NCBI RefSeq assembly: GCF_001906585.1
Contig: NZ_JUJA01000033.1
Location: forward strand, 147,833 to 180,910
DNA from: Streptomyces kebangsaanensis
GTDB lineage: Bacteria; Actinomycetota; Actinomycetes; Streptomycetales; Streptomycetaceae
Direction of reading: 5' to 3'
Length of the DNA: 33,078 nt
The position numbers were made by a program, and so were the translations under genes. Below, piece by piece: positions 1 to 12,480 of this stretch. The notes beneath the pieces are model-generated. The model was not told where the DNA came from, made no database searches, and worked only from the letters and a program-made list of their open reading frames with translations. Positions within the stretch are counted from its first letter, which is position 1. Each line of letters begins with the position of its first letter.

Positions 1-1891
1 GGTCGCGGCGGAACGCCATGACCTGCCGGTCGAAGGCCAGCGCCGTCGCCACCAGTCCTGCCGCCGTCGCCCCGAGCGGCCCCGTCGGGTCGTGGCCCAG
101 CGACTCGGTCGTCTGGTCGTGCAGACGGCCCCACCAACGCGGGGTGCCTGCGGAGGGCCGTACCTTCGACAGGCGTTCGAGGCAGTGCCGGAGGAAGCGC
201 TCGTCGTCGACGAGTAAACGGACCACGGTGGACAGCGCGGAGTCCTCGTCGTACCAGCCGGGGCCGGCCGGGACCAGGTGCTGGGCCGCGTCGGCTCGCA
301 ACTCGTCGGACTCGTCGTCGCGTTCGCGCTCCAACGCCAGCGCGGTGCGGCCGGTCTCCTGGCGGGCCGTGTCCAGGGCCCTGGTCACTCTGTCGGACAC
401 GCCGCGCAATACCGGGCATCCGGGCTCGCCACCGTGCCGGGCACAGGTCTGCCGGGCCGCACTGCGCAGCACGCCGCTGTCCAGCACCGCGCGCAGCACC
501 GTGACGTCCTCGCGCGCGGCCAGCGCCAGCAGGCCGTCCTCGTCGATGACATCGCCCTGGAAACGTGGCTGGACGAACGGGAGGAAGTCCGCGGCGAGCG
601 CGGCCAGGGCCCGGTCGGCCGCGTAGGGTTCACGCGGTGAGCGCATGAGCCGGTGCAACGGACTGAGGTCCGCATGCGGCGCAAGGGACTCGAGCCACCC
701 GGCAAGCCGCTCCGTGTTGTCCGGGGCACCGAGCCACAGCGGACCGCTCGCGCCCAAGTCGATGAGGGCCGACACCAGTTCCTTCGGGTCGTCGTAGGCA
801 CGGTCGCCGTACCGGAACGGCTCGGCGGGGGCGGTCGCGGACTCCTGCCCGCACCAGGCCCGTACTTCCTCCGGCCCCAGGCGGCCGCCGGCCAGCCGGT
901 CGAGCAGGTCGTCCCACCGCGGGTCGCCCGTGTCGGCGGCCGGAGGGTGAAGCAGGGCGTCCGTCAGCTCTTCGGGATCCTGGCCGGCCTCGATCCGCGG
1001 CCGACCGGTGAGAAGTTCGTGGACGGTGGCGGCCACGCTGACCCAGGCGCTGCGGACGCCCCAGCGGCCCCGCAGCGCCAGATGGGCCGGTGCCAGATAG
1101 TGCGTCAGCGGCGGGCGCGGACCCCGTGCGCACTCCCCGCCCAGCACGGCCGCGCCGTCGAGATCCGGGAGCACCAGTTCGGAGCCGCCCAGCTCGCGCA
1201 GGTACAGCGTGTCCGGTGAGATGTTGACGGGGACCGCCGCGAAGTCGCGCTCCCAGGTCTCCAGCAGATCAGCCAGGCCGGTCAGCAGGGCCCGGACGGT
1301 CGGCTCGGCCAGTCCGCCGAGACGGCCCGGAGGCCCTCCCGGCGCGGCGAGCGCATCGTTCAACGCCTTTCGCAGCGTCCCGCCGCCTGGCAGCCGCAAG
1401 GTCTCCCAGGTGACGGTGCGGCTGCCGTCGGGCAGGGTTTCCACCCCGCCGTCGAGACGCGCCAGGACGTCCGCGTTCCCGTTGCGCAGCCGGTCTTTCG
1501 CCGCGCTCGGCTGGAAACCGCGCGCGTGCACCTTCAGCAGGACGATTCCCTGCGGGCTGACCACCGGCGCCGCCAACCACAGGCGCCCGCCGACGGCGGC
1601 CTCGGCGGGCAGCATCGCCAGGAGCTGGTAGCGGCGCCTGACGCCGAGCGGGAGTTCCACCTGTTCCTCGTCCGGCCCGAGCGCGGATTCCCTGGCCGAG
1701 TCCTCCGCGTCCGTCGCGCCCGCGCCGCGCAGCAGGTCGTCGATGGGGTCCACCGCGCCACTGTCCCCGGCTGGTCCGGTATGCGGGTGAGTGGTGCCCC
1801 GCGGGTGCGTGGCCTTCACGGTGTCGCAGTCGTGCTCGTCGCAGTAGGCGGTGGCGCAGGGGTGCTCGCCGTCCCGGCAGTAGTACTTCAC
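1..1891 (-). CDS. Protein-kinase-fold protein, probable pseudokinase with N-terminal Cys cluster (3' end beyond window)
   Basis: An open frame of 630 residues runs from GTG 1891 off the left edge. The start overlaps the stop of the radical SAM gene (GTGA), so it is probably translationally coupled. Residues 5-22 hold four Cys and one CxxH (C5, C12, C17, H20, C22), a likely zinc site. Residues about 95-300 match the protein-kinase fold: an N-lobe with Lys120 in a VLLK strand, a catalytic-loop-like VNISPDTLYL (222-231), an LPDLDG segment (Asp243-Gly246) in the DFG position, a YLAPAHL segment for the APE motif and a VHELLTG helix. The HRD Asp reads as Asn223, the catalytic Asn as Thr228 and the APE Glu as Ala, so phosphotransfer looks unlikely and a scaffold or ligand-binding role is more probable (inference). 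Residues 330-630 are helical with no recognised domain. Codon 559 (bases 215-217) is TTA, suggesting bldA dependence. Last gene visible in the leftward operon. Confidence 0.8.
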   Translation of the reverse strand, partial: MKYYCRDGEHPCATAYCDEHDCDTVKATHPRGTTHPHTGPAGDSGAVDPIDDLLRGAGATDAEDSARESALGPDEEQVELPLGVRRRYQLLAMLPAEAAVGGRLWLAAPVVSPQGIVLLKVHARGFQPSAAKDRLRNGNADVLARLDGGVETLPDGSRTVTWETLRLPGGGTLRKALNDALAAPGGPPGRLGGLAEPTVRALLTGLADLLETWERDFAAVPVNISPDTLYLRELGGSELVLPDLDGAAVLGGECARGPRPPLTHYLAPAHLALRGRWGVRSAWVSVAATVHELLTGRPRIEAGQDPEELTDALLHPPAADTGDPRWDDLLDRLAGGRLGPEEVRAWCGQESATAPAEPFRYGDRAYDDPKELVSALIDLGASGPLWLGAPDNTERLAGWLESLAPHADLSPLHRLMRSPREPYAADRALAALAADFLPFVQPRFQGDVIDEDGLLALAAREDVTVLRAVLDSGVLRSAARQTCARHGGEPGCPVLRGVSDRVTRALDTARQETGRTALALERERDDESDELRADAAQHLVPAGPGWYDEDSALSTVVRLLVDDERFLRHCLERLSKVRPSAGTPRWWGRLHDQTTESLGHDPTGPLGATAAGLVATALAFDRQVMAFRRD

Positions 1892-2685
1892 CGGTCGTTC
1901 TCCTTCTGAAGCGGGCCGGACGAAGTGATCGGCGGTCTGACCTCCCGGGGTGCGTCGCCGGATTCCGGTGCGGAGCCAGGGAGGAAACGGCGACCTGGAC
2001 GCCAGGAAACCTGTCCATGGCGGAAGCCAGCTGTGCGTAAGGCCCTTTCCAGCAGTGCCAGTTCACCCGGCCGGGGTACGCCGATGAGCCAGGCGTCGCT
2101 GTCGGATGCCACGAGCTGCATGGGCGCGCGCTCGGGGCGGTGCTCCAGCCACGGGCCGTACCGCTCCCGCCCCAGTGGGGTGAGCGGGGTGACGATCTGG
2201 TTGGCCGAGCCGCGCCAGATCAGAGCGGTTGGCAGGTCGGCCCGGAAGGGCTCGCTGATCACCGTGTCCGCGAGGCCGCCGGTCACCTCGGGAGCGCGCT
2301 GCTCCAGGACCGTCAGAGGGTGGCCTGTGTAGACGAGGAGATCGGCGGGGCGGTCGGCCACTTCTTCGCGGGCCACCCGCAGCAACGCGGTCAGCGCCTG
2401 CGGCTGGTCGCCTGGCTCGCCGCCGGACACGGTGAGCCCGTCCGCGCCCTGATCGAGCGCTCGCCGCCAGAGAACCCGGAAGTCCTCAGGGGTGAGGGGG
2501 GAGCCGTTCCCGGGTGACCAGGTGTCGTGGGCGAGGCAGCCCGCGCAGCGCACCGAGCATCCCTGGGTCCACACACCGAGCCGACGGCCCGGGCCCAGGG
2601 CCGTGACCGGGAAGTGCAGGCGGTTGACCTGCAGAGCCGTGTCCGTCGGAGCCGCTCCGGTCCGTTCCCCGCCGGTCAGTCCCAT
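1888..2685 (-). CDS. NrdG/PflA-like radical SAM 4Fe-4S protein
   Basis: This 265-residue protein has the radical SAM cluster motif CxxxCxxC (C43, C47, C50) after a strand ending GVWTQGC, and a GGEP motif (88-91) for SAM binding. Both are typical of small activases such as the anaerobic ribonucleotide reductase activase NrdG and pyruvate formate-lyase activase. Such enzymes reductively cleave SAM to make a 5'-deoxyadenosyl radical, often to install a glycyl radical on a partner. No glycyl-radical enzyme is visible here, so the substrate is unknown and may be a system component. The start overlaps the end of the AAA+ gene by 10 bases, and the stop overlaps the kinase-like gene start. The C-terminal 60 residues are Pro/Arg-rich and probably disordered. 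The fold assignment is firm; the substrate is not known. Confidence 0.88.
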   Translation of the reverse strand: MGLTGGERTGAAPTDTALQVNRLHFPVTALGPGRRLGVWTQGCSVRCAGCLAHDTWSPGNGSPLTPEDFRVLWRRALDQGADGLTVSGGEPGDQPQALTALLRVAREEVADRPADLLVYTGHPLTVLEQRAPEVTGGLADTVISEPFRADLPTALIWRGSANQIVTPLTPLGRERYGPWLEHRPERAPMQLVASDSDAWLIGVPRPGELALLERALRTAGFRHGQVSWRPGRRFLPGSAPESGDAPREVRPPITSSGPLQKENDR

Positions 2686-4646
2686 ACCGGTCTCCAGCCT
2701 TCGTTCTCCGGGATGAGGTCCGCGAGGGTGATCCGGGCGTCCTCGGTCCGGGGCTCGTGGAACAGCTCCCGGCTGAGCGGGTTGACCACCGCACTCTCCA
2801 CGAGGTTGAGGATGCCCCGTGCCCCGAGGCCCAGCTTGGCCACGGCCGCGTCCATCAGGGTGTCCCGCGCGTCCGCGCTGATCACCAGCTCGGTCTTGTG
2901 GACCGACCGGACACGTGCGACGACCGACTCGAGCGAGCGGTCCAGGACCTCACAGGCGGCCGCTTTGTCGATGAACCCGAGGGTGACGTAGTTGTCGCCG
3001 AGCCGGTTGCGCAACTCCGGGCGGCCGATCTTGCGGTCGAAGAAGTCCTCGTAGGCGGACCGGAAGTGGTTGAAGTAGGCGTCCGGGTGGTGGGTGAACT
3101 GATCGAGCAGCTCCTCGGCCCGGCGTACGGCCGCGTCCGGGTCGTTCTCCTTCTCGTTCCCCTCCTTCGTCGGCTGGGTGCCGAGGTTGGAGGTGAAGAT
3201 GATGAAGCACTCGGAGAAGTACACGGTGCTGCCCCGGCTGTCGGTGAGCCGGCCGTCGTCCAGGATCTGGAGGAACAGGTCGAGGATGCGTTCGTGGGCC
3301 TTCTCGATCTCGTCGAAGAGCAGCACGCAGGCGGGCTGCGCCCTTACCGCGTTGGTGAGTTCGCCGCCGGAGTCGTAACCGACGTACCCGGGCGGTGCGC
3401 CGATGAGGCGCTGGCGGCTCTCGTCCACGCGGAACTCGGACATGTCGAAGCGCACCGGCTGTGCCTCTTCCCCGAGCAGCAGCGTGGTGACCGCGCGGGC
3501 CAGCTCCGTCTTGCCGACACCGGTGGGCCCCGCGAGGAAGAGGACGCCGCGGGGGCGGTTGCGGGCCGCCGAGGACTGCGCGCCGGTCAGTCCGACGGCC
3601 GCCCGGGTCAGGACATCGACGGTCTTGCGCACGGCCGTCGGCTGACCCAGCACTCGGTGGGACAAGTAGTCGTCAGCATCGGCGAGTTGACGGCGCACGG
3701 TGTCGCCCGCCCAGGGGTCGTCGGTGATGCCCACCCGCACCAGCCGGGCCGCGTCGGAGAAGACGGTGGGCCCCGGCGGCAGGGTGGCGGCGGTTCGTAC
3801 GGTCGTGTGCACCTGGCGCGCGGTCATCCCGTCGGTGGCCCCCGCGAGCGACTTCAACTCCTCCTTCTGTGCCTCGGCGCCGAACACGCGGCGGACGAAG
3901 CGGGCTGCGAGCTGCGTACGACGGTCGAGGTTCGGGCGCAGCAACCGGATCACCCGAATCGAGTCGCTGGCCACCGGGAAGGCCGAGGGCAGGTGGTCCT
4001 GCTGCTCACACACCCAGATCAGCGTGAGCCCGAAGGCCCGCTCCCCAGGGCGGCCCGGCATCGGGATCGTGGGGGCCGTGTGGCCCAGTGCCTCGATCGC
4101 GGTGAACAGCGTGCGGTCGGCGCGCATCACCGTGTCGCCCGGCAGGGCGTGGGCGGCGTAGGGCACCACGAGGGCGACCGGCACGGTCAGCCCGTCCTCG
4201 CCGCTGAACAGGTCGTGCAGAGCCACCAGGAGCCCGCGCAGCTTGACCGAGTCGAACTCCGTCCCCTCATACCTCTTGAGCAGGTCCGCGATCCTCGCGT
4301 CCGCGGTCCTTCGGTCCGCGGTCCGTGGGGTGGGTGCGCGCGGATCCTCCGGGTCGTCCACGCGCTCCAGCCCGCGCAACGGGTCCAGGGTCAGCAGCGC
4401 GCCGTACCCCCGTGCGCGGCACACCTCCCACAGGACGTCCTGCAGGGTCACCAGCCGCACGGTGCCTTCGCGTACGGGGAGTTGATAAAGATCGCGGACA
4501 TTGCCGGTGAGCAGGAGATGCGGGGCGAGGGACAGCGAGAGGTCCACCTCGCGCATCCATGCCTCGGGCAGGGTCGACCGCCTGTCGGCGGCAGTGCCGT
4601 CGGGGGTGGTGCTGCCAGGGCGAGGACCGTGTGGCGGAGTGCTCAT
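2676..4646 (-). CDS. ClpB/Hsp100-like AAA+ ATPase
   Basis: This 656-residue protein carries an AAA+ module of the Hsp100 second-domain (ClpB/ClpX-like AAA2) type in its C-terminal half. It shows Walker A GPTGVGKT (373-380, Lys379), an FDMSEF strand, a GAPPGYVGY pore-loop-like segment, Walker B LLFDEIEKA (Asp445, Glu446), a LDDGRLTD sensor region and TSNLG. The N-terminal half (about 40-320) looks like a divergent second ATPase-like domain without a clear P-loop. The expected activity is ATP-driven remodelling or threading of a protein partner in the cytoplasm, here plausibly coupled to the CHAT peptidase encoded divergently (inference). The ATG at 4646 overlaps the coiled-coil gene stop (ATGA), and its stop overlaps the radical SAM gene start. 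It lacks the ClpB N-domain and middle coiled coil, so it is not a housekeeping disaggregase. Confidence 0.9.
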   Translation of the reverse strand: MSTPPHGPRPGSTTPDGTAADRRSTLPEAWMREVDLSLSLAPHLLLTGNVRDLYQLPVREGTVRLVTLQDVLWEVCRARGYGALLTLDPLRGLERVDDPEDPRAPTPRTADRRTADARIADLLKRYEGTEFDSVKLRGLLVALHDLFSGEDGLTVPVALVVPYAAHALPGDTVMRADRTLFTAIEALGHTAPTIPMPGRPGERAFGLTLIWVCEQQDHLPSAFPVASDSIRVIRLLRPNLDRRTQLAARFVRRVFGAEAQKEELKSLAGATDGMTARQVHTTVRTAATLPPGPTVFSDAARLVRVGITDDPWAGDTVRRQLADADDYLSHRVLGQPTAVRKTVDVLTRAAVGLTGAQSSAARNRPRGVLFLAGPTGVGKTELARAVTTLLLGEEAQPVRFDMSEFRVDESRQRLIGAPPGYVGYDSGGELTNAVRAQPACVLLFDEIEKAHERILDLFLQILDDGRLTDSRGSTVYFSECFIIFTSNLGTQPTKEGNEKENDPDAAVRRAEELLDQFTHHPDAYFNHFRSAYEDFFDRKIGRPELRNRLGDNYVTLGFIDKAAACEVLDRSLESVVARVRSVHKTELVISADARDTLMDAAVAKLGLGARGILNLVESAVVNPLSRELFHEPRTEDARITLADLIPENEGWRPVWD

Positions 4647-5989
4647 GTGTCACCTCGCGCCGGGTCCGTGCGCTGCGTCGCCGTCTGCCGGGCGGCCGCC
4701 CGGGCCCGGCTGATCGCGGCAGCCGCGGTCTCCGCCCGCTCCGCCGCCTCCTGGTCGCGCTCCACGCGAGCGGCGGTCTCGACGGGGAGCGCCCCCGCCG
4801 GGGCCTGCTCCCGCCAGGTGCTGGCGAAACCCCGGGCGGCGAGCCGCGCGGTCAGTTCGTCCATGTCGGCGCACATGTGCTCCTGCGCCGCCCGGTCCGC
4901 CGCCGGGTCGCCGCCGGGGATCCGGACGATCTCCGCCGTCAGCGAGTCGGCGTCGTTCATGTCGAACCGGATGGCGTGGTGCGGGAACGCGTCCGGGAGG
5001 GGGACGAGGACGGTGTTCACGAGGTGTCCCGCCGCGCCCGCGACACCCGTGCTCACGCGGTGCCCCGTGGCGCTCTCCGCCGGCTCCGCCGTCACGGCGC
5101 CGGGAGCGGCGGTGAGGGACCACACCTCGCTCATCGCCGCGTGCACCGCCACGATCAGCTCGGCGCGGCTCTCGGCGGCGGTGAGCCGGCCGAGCACCTC
5201 CTGAGCGACCCGCAGGACGTCGCCCAGCCGCGCGAGGTCGTCCCCGCATTTGGCCTCCTGAGCCCGCAGCATGTCGGCGTACGCGGGGGCCTTGGGGTCC
5301 CGGGCAGCCGTGACCTGCTCCGCCACCAGAGCGATGCGCTCGCGAAGAACCGCAACCTCCTCACGCGCCCGTGCGGCGTGCTCGGCCTCCCGGCCCGCCG
5401 CGGCGAGCCGCGCGAAGGCAGCCTCGGCACCGGGTGCGCCGGCCAGTACCGCGCGGGCCGCGTCGTGCACCTCCTCCGCGCGGTCGGGCAGAGCCTCGGC
5501 CAGATCGGCGGCGCGGGCGAGCCTGGTCGCGGCCTCACGTTCGGCCGCCTCGGCGCGGACCCGCTCGGCCGCCGCTTCCGTCTCGGCCCGCTGCCGCGTG
5601 CTCTCCCGCTCGCGCCACGCCGCGAGTTCGTCGGCGGCCGTGGTGCTTGGGCGGGCCGCGGGTGCCGGTGCCTGCCGCACGGGACGTGCCGCCGCCCGCT
5701 CATGAGCGAAGCCCCGGGCAGCGGAGTCCAGCTGCTCCTCCACGGACGTCAGCCGCTTGCGTAACGAGCTCAGTTGCTCGGCCAGGGCGGCCGAGCCCTC
5801 CTCGATACCGGGCGTGGTGACCAGCGGTACGCCGATACGGACTCCAGTGACCGCCTGGGTCGCGGCGCAACGACGGGCCAGCCGACGGGCGTACGCGCGG
5901 GTGTCGATGAACTCCTGCTGGAGGCGTAGACACCGGGCGCGCTCCTCGGCCGCGAGCTGTTCCCAGTCGATGATCACCGACGAGCTCAT
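4643..5989 (-). CDS. Ala/Arg/Glu-rich coiled-coil protein, first gene of leftward operon
   Basis: I chose ATG 5989 (448 residues) because a strong purine-rich GGGGGG ribosome-binding stretch lies just upstream. A longer in-frame start at 6094 has no such support and would extend through the divergent promoter region. The protein begins with a short helical domain (DWEQLAAEERARCLRLQQEF). It continues with heptad-like Leu/Ala segments at about 75-105 and 130-200, the second very rich in Ala, Glu and Arg, indicating long coiled coils. No enzymatic motif, signal peptide or membrane segment is apparent. Its stop overlaps the AAA+ start (ATGA), so the two proteins are probably made in linked amounts, consistent with an adaptor or oligomerisation partner of the ATPase (inference). 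Family not recognised. Confidence 0.82.
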   Translation of the reverse strand: MSSSVIIDWEQLAAEERARCLRLQQEFIDTRAYARRLARRCAATQAVTGVRIGVPLVTTPGIEEGSAALAEQLSSLRKRLTSVEEQLDSAARGFAHERAAARPVRQAPAPAARPSTTAADELAAWRERESTRQRAETEAAAERVRAEAAEREAATRLARAADLAEALPDRAEEVHDAARAVLAGAPGAEAAFARLAAAGREAEHAARAREEVAVLRERIALVAEQVTAARDPKAPAYADMLRAQEAKCGDDLARLGDVLRVAQEVLGRLTAAESRAELIVAVHAAMSEVWSLTAAPGAVTAEPAESATGHRVSTGVAGAAGHLVNTVLVPLPDAFPHHAIRFDMNDADSLTAEIVRIPGGDPAADRAAQEHMCADMDELTARLAARGFASTWREQAPAGALPVETAARVERDQEAAERAETAAAAISRARAAARQTATQRTDPARGDT

Positions 5990-6230
5990 GCATCCCCCCG
6001 GATGTCGTGCCGCGCACAGGTGCGCTACGCGAGGAGCATACGTTATCGGACGGAAGGCCAAGATCGTTTCTCTATAAGGGATTTGAGGTGCCATGACGCA
6101 ATTCGTAGGTCATGATGGATTCGCCGAGGCCCACGGCCCGCGATGGCCGGACGGTTCCCGGCGAGCCGCGCGGCCCCCGCCGCCGTCACAGACCCACGGC
6201 CGGGACGGCCAGAGACCACCAGGGACGAGC
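5990..6230. promoter_or_regulatory. Divergent promoter region of the AAA+/radical SAM and CHAT operons
   Basis: This 241-base spacer separates the two operons and is locally AT-richer (about 6040-6120) than its surroundings. It contains a perfect 6+2+6 palindrome at 6012-6025 (GCGCAC AG GTGCGC), an operator candidate. A TATAAG at about 6073-6078 could be a rightward -10 box, and TATGCT on the other strand near 6034-6039 a leftward one. No -35 match is convincing. An in-frame ATG at 6093 preceded by GAGGTG could extend the small rightward gene, but the ATG at 6231 has a better placed AGGGA. Confidence 0.45.
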
Positions 6231-6479
6231 ATGAAAAACTCCGCGCCACCCCCCGACGACGGACCAAGGGACGACGGCCTCGACGGCGCCCACGCCGACC
6301 TCGCCTCGACCTTCCCGCCCGCCGCTGCCCCCTCCCTGGAGCACGGTTACGCCTGGCGCTGCGGAGGCGATGACGCCTCCGGCTGCGCGCAGGCCCACAG
6401 CGGTACGGCCGACTGGACCGACAGCGGCATCGAGGTCTGCCCGGTGCACAACATCCGGCTCGAGTACCGCCTGCCCTGA
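6231..6479 (+). CDS. Small Cys/His-containing protein, first gene of CHAT operon
   Basis: This is an 82-residue protein. The N-terminal 35 residues are Pro/Asp-rich and probably disordered. The C-terminal half carries C44, C52, C70 and H73, a CCCH set that could hold one zinc ion. The start at 6231 is preceded by AGGGA at a normal distance. The gene ends 32 bases before the membrane protein gene and is probably co-transcribed with it. The CxxH at its end resembles the CxxH in the N-terminal Cys cluster of the kinase-like protein in the opposite operon, so the two may be related metal-binding modules (inference). It could be an adaptor, sensor or substrate of the radical SAM enzyme. Family not recognised. 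Confidence 0.7.
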   Translation: MKNSAPPPDDGPRDDGLDGAHADLASTFPPAAAPSLEHGYAWRCGGDDASGCAQAHSGTADWTDSGIEVCPVHNIRLEYRLP

Positions 6480-6511
6480 GGGAAGAAGCGGGCGAGAAGG
6501 GTGGGGAACGG

Positions 6512-7650
6512 TTGGAACTGCTGAGCAGCTATGCGGTGGGCCACGCCAAGAGCTGGCTCGCCCGGATCAGCGGCGGCGCACTGGTCTTCTGGGCGGTGGC
6601 CGGTCTCGCGGTGCGGTCCTGGCTCCCGCCGGTGCGCGGCTGCGCGGACGCACGGGGCACTGCGGGGATGTGGTGCCAGGGCAGCCGCTTCGACGTCGTC
6701 ACCCTGTGCGTGTACGGGGTGCTGGCGATCGCGGCGGCGGTGGGCTCCACACTCGTGGTGGCGGCGGCCTCCACTCCCGTCATCCGCTTCCTCGCCGGGA
6801 CCTCCTGGCCGGTGACCTCGTGGCTCCGGCGCTGGACGGCCTGGCGTGTGGGGCGGCACCTACGCGTGTACAACCGGCTGCGCGCGGCCGATCCGGTCGC
6901 CCCGGGCATGAGCGCTTCCGGGCGGCCAGCCCCTGCCCCTGCCTCTGCCCCTGCCCCCGCCCTGGCCCGGCTGATGCTGGACCGCGCGCGGGCGCGACGG
7001 CGCCGCTACCCGAGGGAGCTGCTAATCGCGCCGACCCGTATCGGCAACAGCCTGGCCGCGATGACCGAGCGGGTGACCGGTCGGCACGGCTGGGACCTCG
7101 CGACCTGCTGGGAACTCATCGACCTGGCGCTCCCGGAGCAGCTGAGCGGCCGTCTGCGGGGCGACTCCGACCGGCTGACCACGCGTGGGCAGAACCTGCT
7201 GTGGGCGGTGCTGACCTGTCTGGCCGCCGCGGTGGGCCTGGGGGTGACGGTATGGCGGGACGACGGCGGACCGCTGGAGCTCGGCGCCTTCCTGGCGGCT
7301 GCTCTCGGGGCCGCGCTCGCCGTGTTCCTGCTCTTCCGGGGGCTGTGTGCCGCCGCCGACGTGTACTGCGACAGCGTGGAGGCCGTACTGGTCGCCGCCC
7401 GCGCCGACATCTACCGGGTGGCGGGCTGGCCCGCCCCGGCCACGCCCGCCGAGGAGCGGGAGCTGGGTGCGGCGCTGAGCGGTTACCTCAGCCGCCGCGG
7501 ACTCCAGGCGCCGCACACCCTGTTCGTACCCCCGGAGCCCGAACCGGCGACGGCGTTCGCGCTCACACCACTCCCGGCCGCCCCCGCCGTCACCCTGCCC
7601 GACCAGTCCGGGAGCCACTCCGGGCCGGCTCCCTCGGTGCAGTCGGCGCC

Positions 7651-7654
<4 letters not shown>
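6512..7654 (+). CDS. Four-helix integral membrane protein of the CHAT operon
   Basis: This 380-residue protein starts at TTG 6512 with a GTGGGGAACG purine stretch upstream. Hydrophobic segments at about 21-38, 62-87, 229-247 and 257-277 predict four membrane helices in two hairpins. They flank a basic, largely cytoplasmic region (100-220) that begins with a Pro/Ala low-complexity linker around 140. The C-terminal 60 residues are Pro-rich. No transporter or enzyme signature is apparent. Its stop overlaps the CHAT gene start (ATGA), so the two are almost certainly translationally coupled. It may anchor the CHAT protein at the membrane or be the target or pore-forming partner in a membrane-directed response (inference). 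Family not recognised. Confidence 0.8.
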
Positions 7655-12232
<4,578 letters not shown>

Positions 12233-12329
12233 TCATATATGTGCGGGCGCTGTCGGGTACGTTTGGTGACCTTGAGTCTTCTTCGTCGTGGCGCCCGTGC
12301 TGGATCGGTGCTGGATGAGCGGGCATTTT

Positions 12330-12447
12330 CGCAGGTCAGAGCCTTATGGTGGAGTTCCGCTTCAACGTCTGATACGTCTAGCGAAAGGCCGTCTGACCTG
12401 CGGCGGAGTGGGTTGGGCGGCCTTTACGGTCCGCGCAGAGTCCGCAG
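12330..12447. other. Candidate attachment site (attL-like) beside the integrase gene
   Basis: The 3' side of the integrase gene holds an 11-base inverted repeat, CGCAGGTCAGA (12330-12340) and its complement (12392-12402), extended inward by GCCTT/AAGGC. The loop contains TTCCGCTTCAACGT (12355-12368). That 13-14-mer recurs at 28725 and 29872 in the same orientation. Farther in, at 12428-12447, GGTCCGC and AGTCCGCAG are spaced 11 bases apart and look like integrase arm sites; the same doublets lie on the element-facing side of the other two cores. The dyad could also act as a terminator for int. The rest of 12135-12480 shows no gene. Confidence 0.5.
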
Positions 12448-12480
12448 CGTGCTGACTTCGGTCAGCGCGCGGGAGAGCGG

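Noticed and set aside
2757..5204. A plus-strand open frame of 815 codons
   Set aside because: It is antisense to the AAA+ and coiled-coil genes, which show clear motifs; long antisense frames are expected at this GC content.
5990..6094. N-terminal extension of the coiled-coil protein to 6094
   Set aside because: It crosses the divergent promoter region and lacks a ribosome site, whereas ATG 5989 has one.
6931..6962. CCCCTG-type short tandem repeat
   Set aside because: It encodes a Pro/Ala linker in the membrane protein and needs no other explanation.
6370..7650. Upstream extension of the CHAT gene to a 1698-residue protein
   Set aside because: It overlaps two supported genes in another frame, is Arg/Pro/Gly-rich shadow sequence, and the ATG at 7651 couples perfectly with the preceding stop.
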